6,349 nt of DNA from an uncultured beta proteobacterium (GTDB taxonomy: Bacteria; Pseudomonadota; Gammaproteobacteria; Burkholderiales; Burkholderiaceae_C), in assembly GCA_903870955.1 (NCBI GenBank), contig CAIQEX010000546.1:1-6349 (forward strand), in the 5' to 3' direction. The translations under genes and the position numbers were made by a program. Every line of letters begins with the position of its first letter. Position 1 is the stretch's first letter. Below are positions 6,048 to 6,349 of this stretch, piece after piece. The notes under the pieces were generated by a model. It made no database searches, was not told the DNA's origin, and saw only the letters and a program-made list of their open reading frames with translations.

Positions 6048-6349
6048 ATGGCTAGGCTGACCCGGCGGCGGCGCATCGGTGTGACGCTGCGTGCACCCGT
6101 TCAGACGCACAGCCAGAGCCAGCAGGACCCCACACAGGACCTGATCATTGAGGGCTACCGCCCCGCGCAGATGATCGCCGACTTGCGCAAATACCAGGCC
6201 GAGCTGGAAATACAAAACAAAGCCCTGCGCTACAGCCAGCAGGAGGCCGAAGGCGCTTCCGAACGCTTTGCCACGCTCTTCTCCAGCGTGCCGCTGGCCC
6301 TGATGGTGGTGGACGAAGAAGGCCTGGTGCTGGCCAGCAATGCCATGGC
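6048..6349 (+). CDS. N-terminal part of a coiled-coil/PAS-domain signalling protein, cut by the window end
   Basis: From ATG at 6048, frame 3 stays open to the last base, giving 100 residues plus two bases. AAGG at 6035-6038 is a well-placed ribosome-binding site and there is no earlier ATG or GTG in the frame after the cytochrome stop. The first ~30 residues are basic then polar (MARLTRRRRIGV). Residues about 42-75 form a likely coiled coil (MIADLRKYQAELEIQNKAL), followed by ERFATLFSSVPLALMVVDEEG and LVLASNAM, the typical opening of a PAS domain. Proteins that begin like this in proteobacteria usually continue into a histidine kinase, a GGDEF/EAL enzyme or a sigma54 activator; the output domain is outside the window. 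No signal peptide or membrane segment is seen, so it is probably a cytoplasmic sensor. The gap to the cytochrome gene is 71 bp with no visible terminator, so the two may be co-transcribed. Confidence 0.8.
   Translation, partial: MARLTRRRRIGVTLRAPVQTHSQSQQDPTQDLIIEGYRPAQMIADLRKYQAELEIQNKALRYSQQEAEGASERFATLFSSVPLALMVVDEEGLVLASNAM

Noticed and set aside
5987..6058. Short frame from ATG 5987
   Set aside because: It codes for only 23 residues before TAG, has no ribosome-binding site, and overlaps the leader of the better-supported PAS gene.

Overview
The window looks like a piece of a betaproteobacterial chromosome, most likely Burkholderiales and Comamonadaceae-like (Rhodoferax/Polaromonas type). 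This rests on moderately high GC, the character of the proteins (SRPBCC protein followed by DusC, a Tsr-type chemoreceptor, AdhB-like cytochrome domains) and tight gene packing. The genus is an inference. I see no mobile element, CRISPR array, tRNA or rRNA.

Layout. Positions 1-462 (+) hold nearly all of an SRPBCC/START-fold protein whose start codon lies just left of the window. It overlaps by 17 bp a dusC-type tRNA-dihydrouridine synthase (446-1456, +) that most likely begins at TTG. The 3' end of that gene overlaps by another 17 bp the end of a convergent GNAT acetyltransferase gene (1440-1967, -). A 207-bp gap (1968-2174) holds a candidate GNAT promoter, small inverted repeats and a likely intrinsic terminator for the next gene. 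That gene is a full-length methyl-accepting chemotaxis protein (2175-3947, -) with two membrane segments, HAMP, a canonical signalling hairpin and a C-terminal EWETF docking pentapeptide.

A 136-bp divergent gap (3948-4083) contains a perfect TTGCAC-AAA-GTGCAA palindrome. To its right is a 630-residue secreted cytochrome with five CXXCH haem sites (4084-5976, +). It looks like a fusion of a dihaem cytochrome c4-like module and the trihaem cytochrome subunit (AdhB-like) of membrane dehydrogenases. After a further 71 bp comes the first ~100 codons of a coiled-coil/PAS signalling protein (6048 to the window end, +).

How the genes relate. The left half is housekeeping: tRNA modification and small-molecule acetylation. 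The right half is an electron-transfer and signalling neighbourhood: a chemoreceptor transcribed divergently from a multihaem cytochrome, followed by a PAS sensor. No dehydrogenase partner for the cytochrome is visible. The most unusual object is the pentahaem fusion cytochrome, whose third haem domain has Phe where AdhB-type proteins often have the Met ligand. Nothing here amounts to a clearly undescribed system.
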